From positions 1 through 16,231 of the forward strand of contig CAYYHA010000075.1 of NCBI GenBank assembly GCA_964471535.1: a stretch of 16,231 nucleotides of DNA. Direction: 5' to 3'. This document shows positions 15,990 to 16,231 of the stretch, in pieces. A program made the translations under genes and the position numbers. Origin of the DNA: CAYYHA01 sp964471535. Its GTDB lineage: Bacteria; Myxococcota; Myxococcia; SLRQ01. Numbering within the stretch: the stretch's first letter is position 1; each line of letters opens with the position of its first letter. The notes under the pieces were generated by a model. That model was not told the origin of the DNA. It was given only the letters and a program-made list of their open reading frames with translations, and searched no databases.

Positions 15990-16231
15990 GTCGGTCCTCC
16001 CGGAGCCCACCTTTGCCGATTGGAACTTCGCCTGTCGAGCGGAAGGTGGAGGGAGGCCAGCCACCGGGACCGATGGGCTCGTTGCACCGGCCGGTCGGGC
16101 CGCTCAGGGATCGGCGTGCCAAGAGGCTTCTCATGGCGGTGCGGGTGGTGCTTCGAGGTTGCGTGTGTGCGGCCACAGGCGGCGGCCTGCGCGGCCGGGA
16201 GGGCACACTCCCTTGCCGCCGAGTGCAGAGC
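15990..16231. other. Upstream region of the PQQ enzyme gene, no supported gene
   Basis: These 242 bases should contain the promoter for the minus-strand gene. I see no convincing -35/-10 pair or sigma-54 motif. Short reading frames exist on both strands (for example ATG 16133 on + running off the edge, and a minus-strand frame closing at 16131), but their third-position bias is weaker than in the two real genes and their translations are unremarkable. Confidence 0.5.
15996..16000 (-). promoter_or_regulatory. Shine-Dalgarno GGAGG for the PQQ enzyme gene
   Basis: On the minus strand the sequence reads GGGAGGACCGACATG: a strong GGAGG core with a six-base spacer before ATG 15989. It decides the start, because the alternative ATG at 16064 would add 25 mostly polar residues before the signal peptide. 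Confidence 0.8.

Noticed and set aside
15990..16064. N-terminal extension of the PQQ enzyme to ATG 16064
   Set aside because: It would put 25 polar residues before the signal peptide, and the good Shine-Dalgarno sequence belongs to ATG 15989.
16133..16231. Possible + strand gene start (ATG 16133 after AAGAGG) running off the edge
   Set aside because: Only 33 codons are visible, third-position G/C bias is weaker than in the real genes, it has several Cys codons, and no domain can be seen.
16131..16231. Minus-strand frame closing at 16131 as the end of another gene
   Set aside because: The visible 32-residue tail has no recognisable features and a mixed third-position pattern.
1..16231. CRISPR arrays, tRNA or rRNA genes, transposases, phage genes
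   Set aside because: Nothing resembling these was seen. The only repeats are protein-coding domain repeats and a short linker repeat.

Overview
The window is GC-rich (about 70% by eye, with strong G/C bias at third codon positions) and holds only two convincing genes, which converge on each other. The style points to a Gram-negative of the Myxococcota/Deltaproteobacteria type. The evidence is a giant outer-membrane protein built from DUF11, SdrD-B and OmpA modules, and an exported PQQ enzyme whose mature N-terminus is an Asp/Gly/Pro/Thr-rich linker (DGG, DAG, PTDGG), which is typical of myxobacterial lipoproteins. This assignment is an inference from protein style only; no rRNA or marker gene is present.

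Positions 1-13580 (+) are one uninterrupted reading frame of 4525 codons that is already open at the left edge. The first residues in the window are the end of a repeat linker, so the true N-terminus, including any signal peptide, lies upstream. From N to C the protein reads: 15 tandem DUF11-type beta-sandwich repeats (to about 6407), two SdrD-B/carboxypeptidase-like modules (6408-7184), a sixteenth DUF11 domain (7185-7695), a further SdrD-B module with a Ca-binding-type loop (7696-8000), two copies of an Ig-like plus OmpA-like cassette (about 8000-9915), a low-complexity Ala/Gly/Glu linker, one more Ig-like domain, and a C-terminal region of about 960 residues that looks like a large outer-membrane beta-barrel ending in Tyr.

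Positions 13581-13652 are a short convergent intergenic space with a GC-rich hairpin. Positions 13653-15989 (-) encode an exported, probably lipid-anchored, glucose/sorbosone-dehydrogenase-type PQQ enzyme fused to a C-terminal domain with two CXXCH haem motifs. A good Shine-Dalgarno sequence fixes the start at 15989. Positions 15990-16231 are its upstream region, with no gene I can support.

The two genes are on opposite strands and nothing links them functionally beyond both acting in the cell envelope. The most interesting material is inside the giant protein: its topology, the ordering of two repeat subtypes, the strictly paired cysteines, one intact EF-hand-like loop among degenerate copies, and a duplicated OmpA cassette in which the second copy has lost a peptidoglycan-contact arginine.
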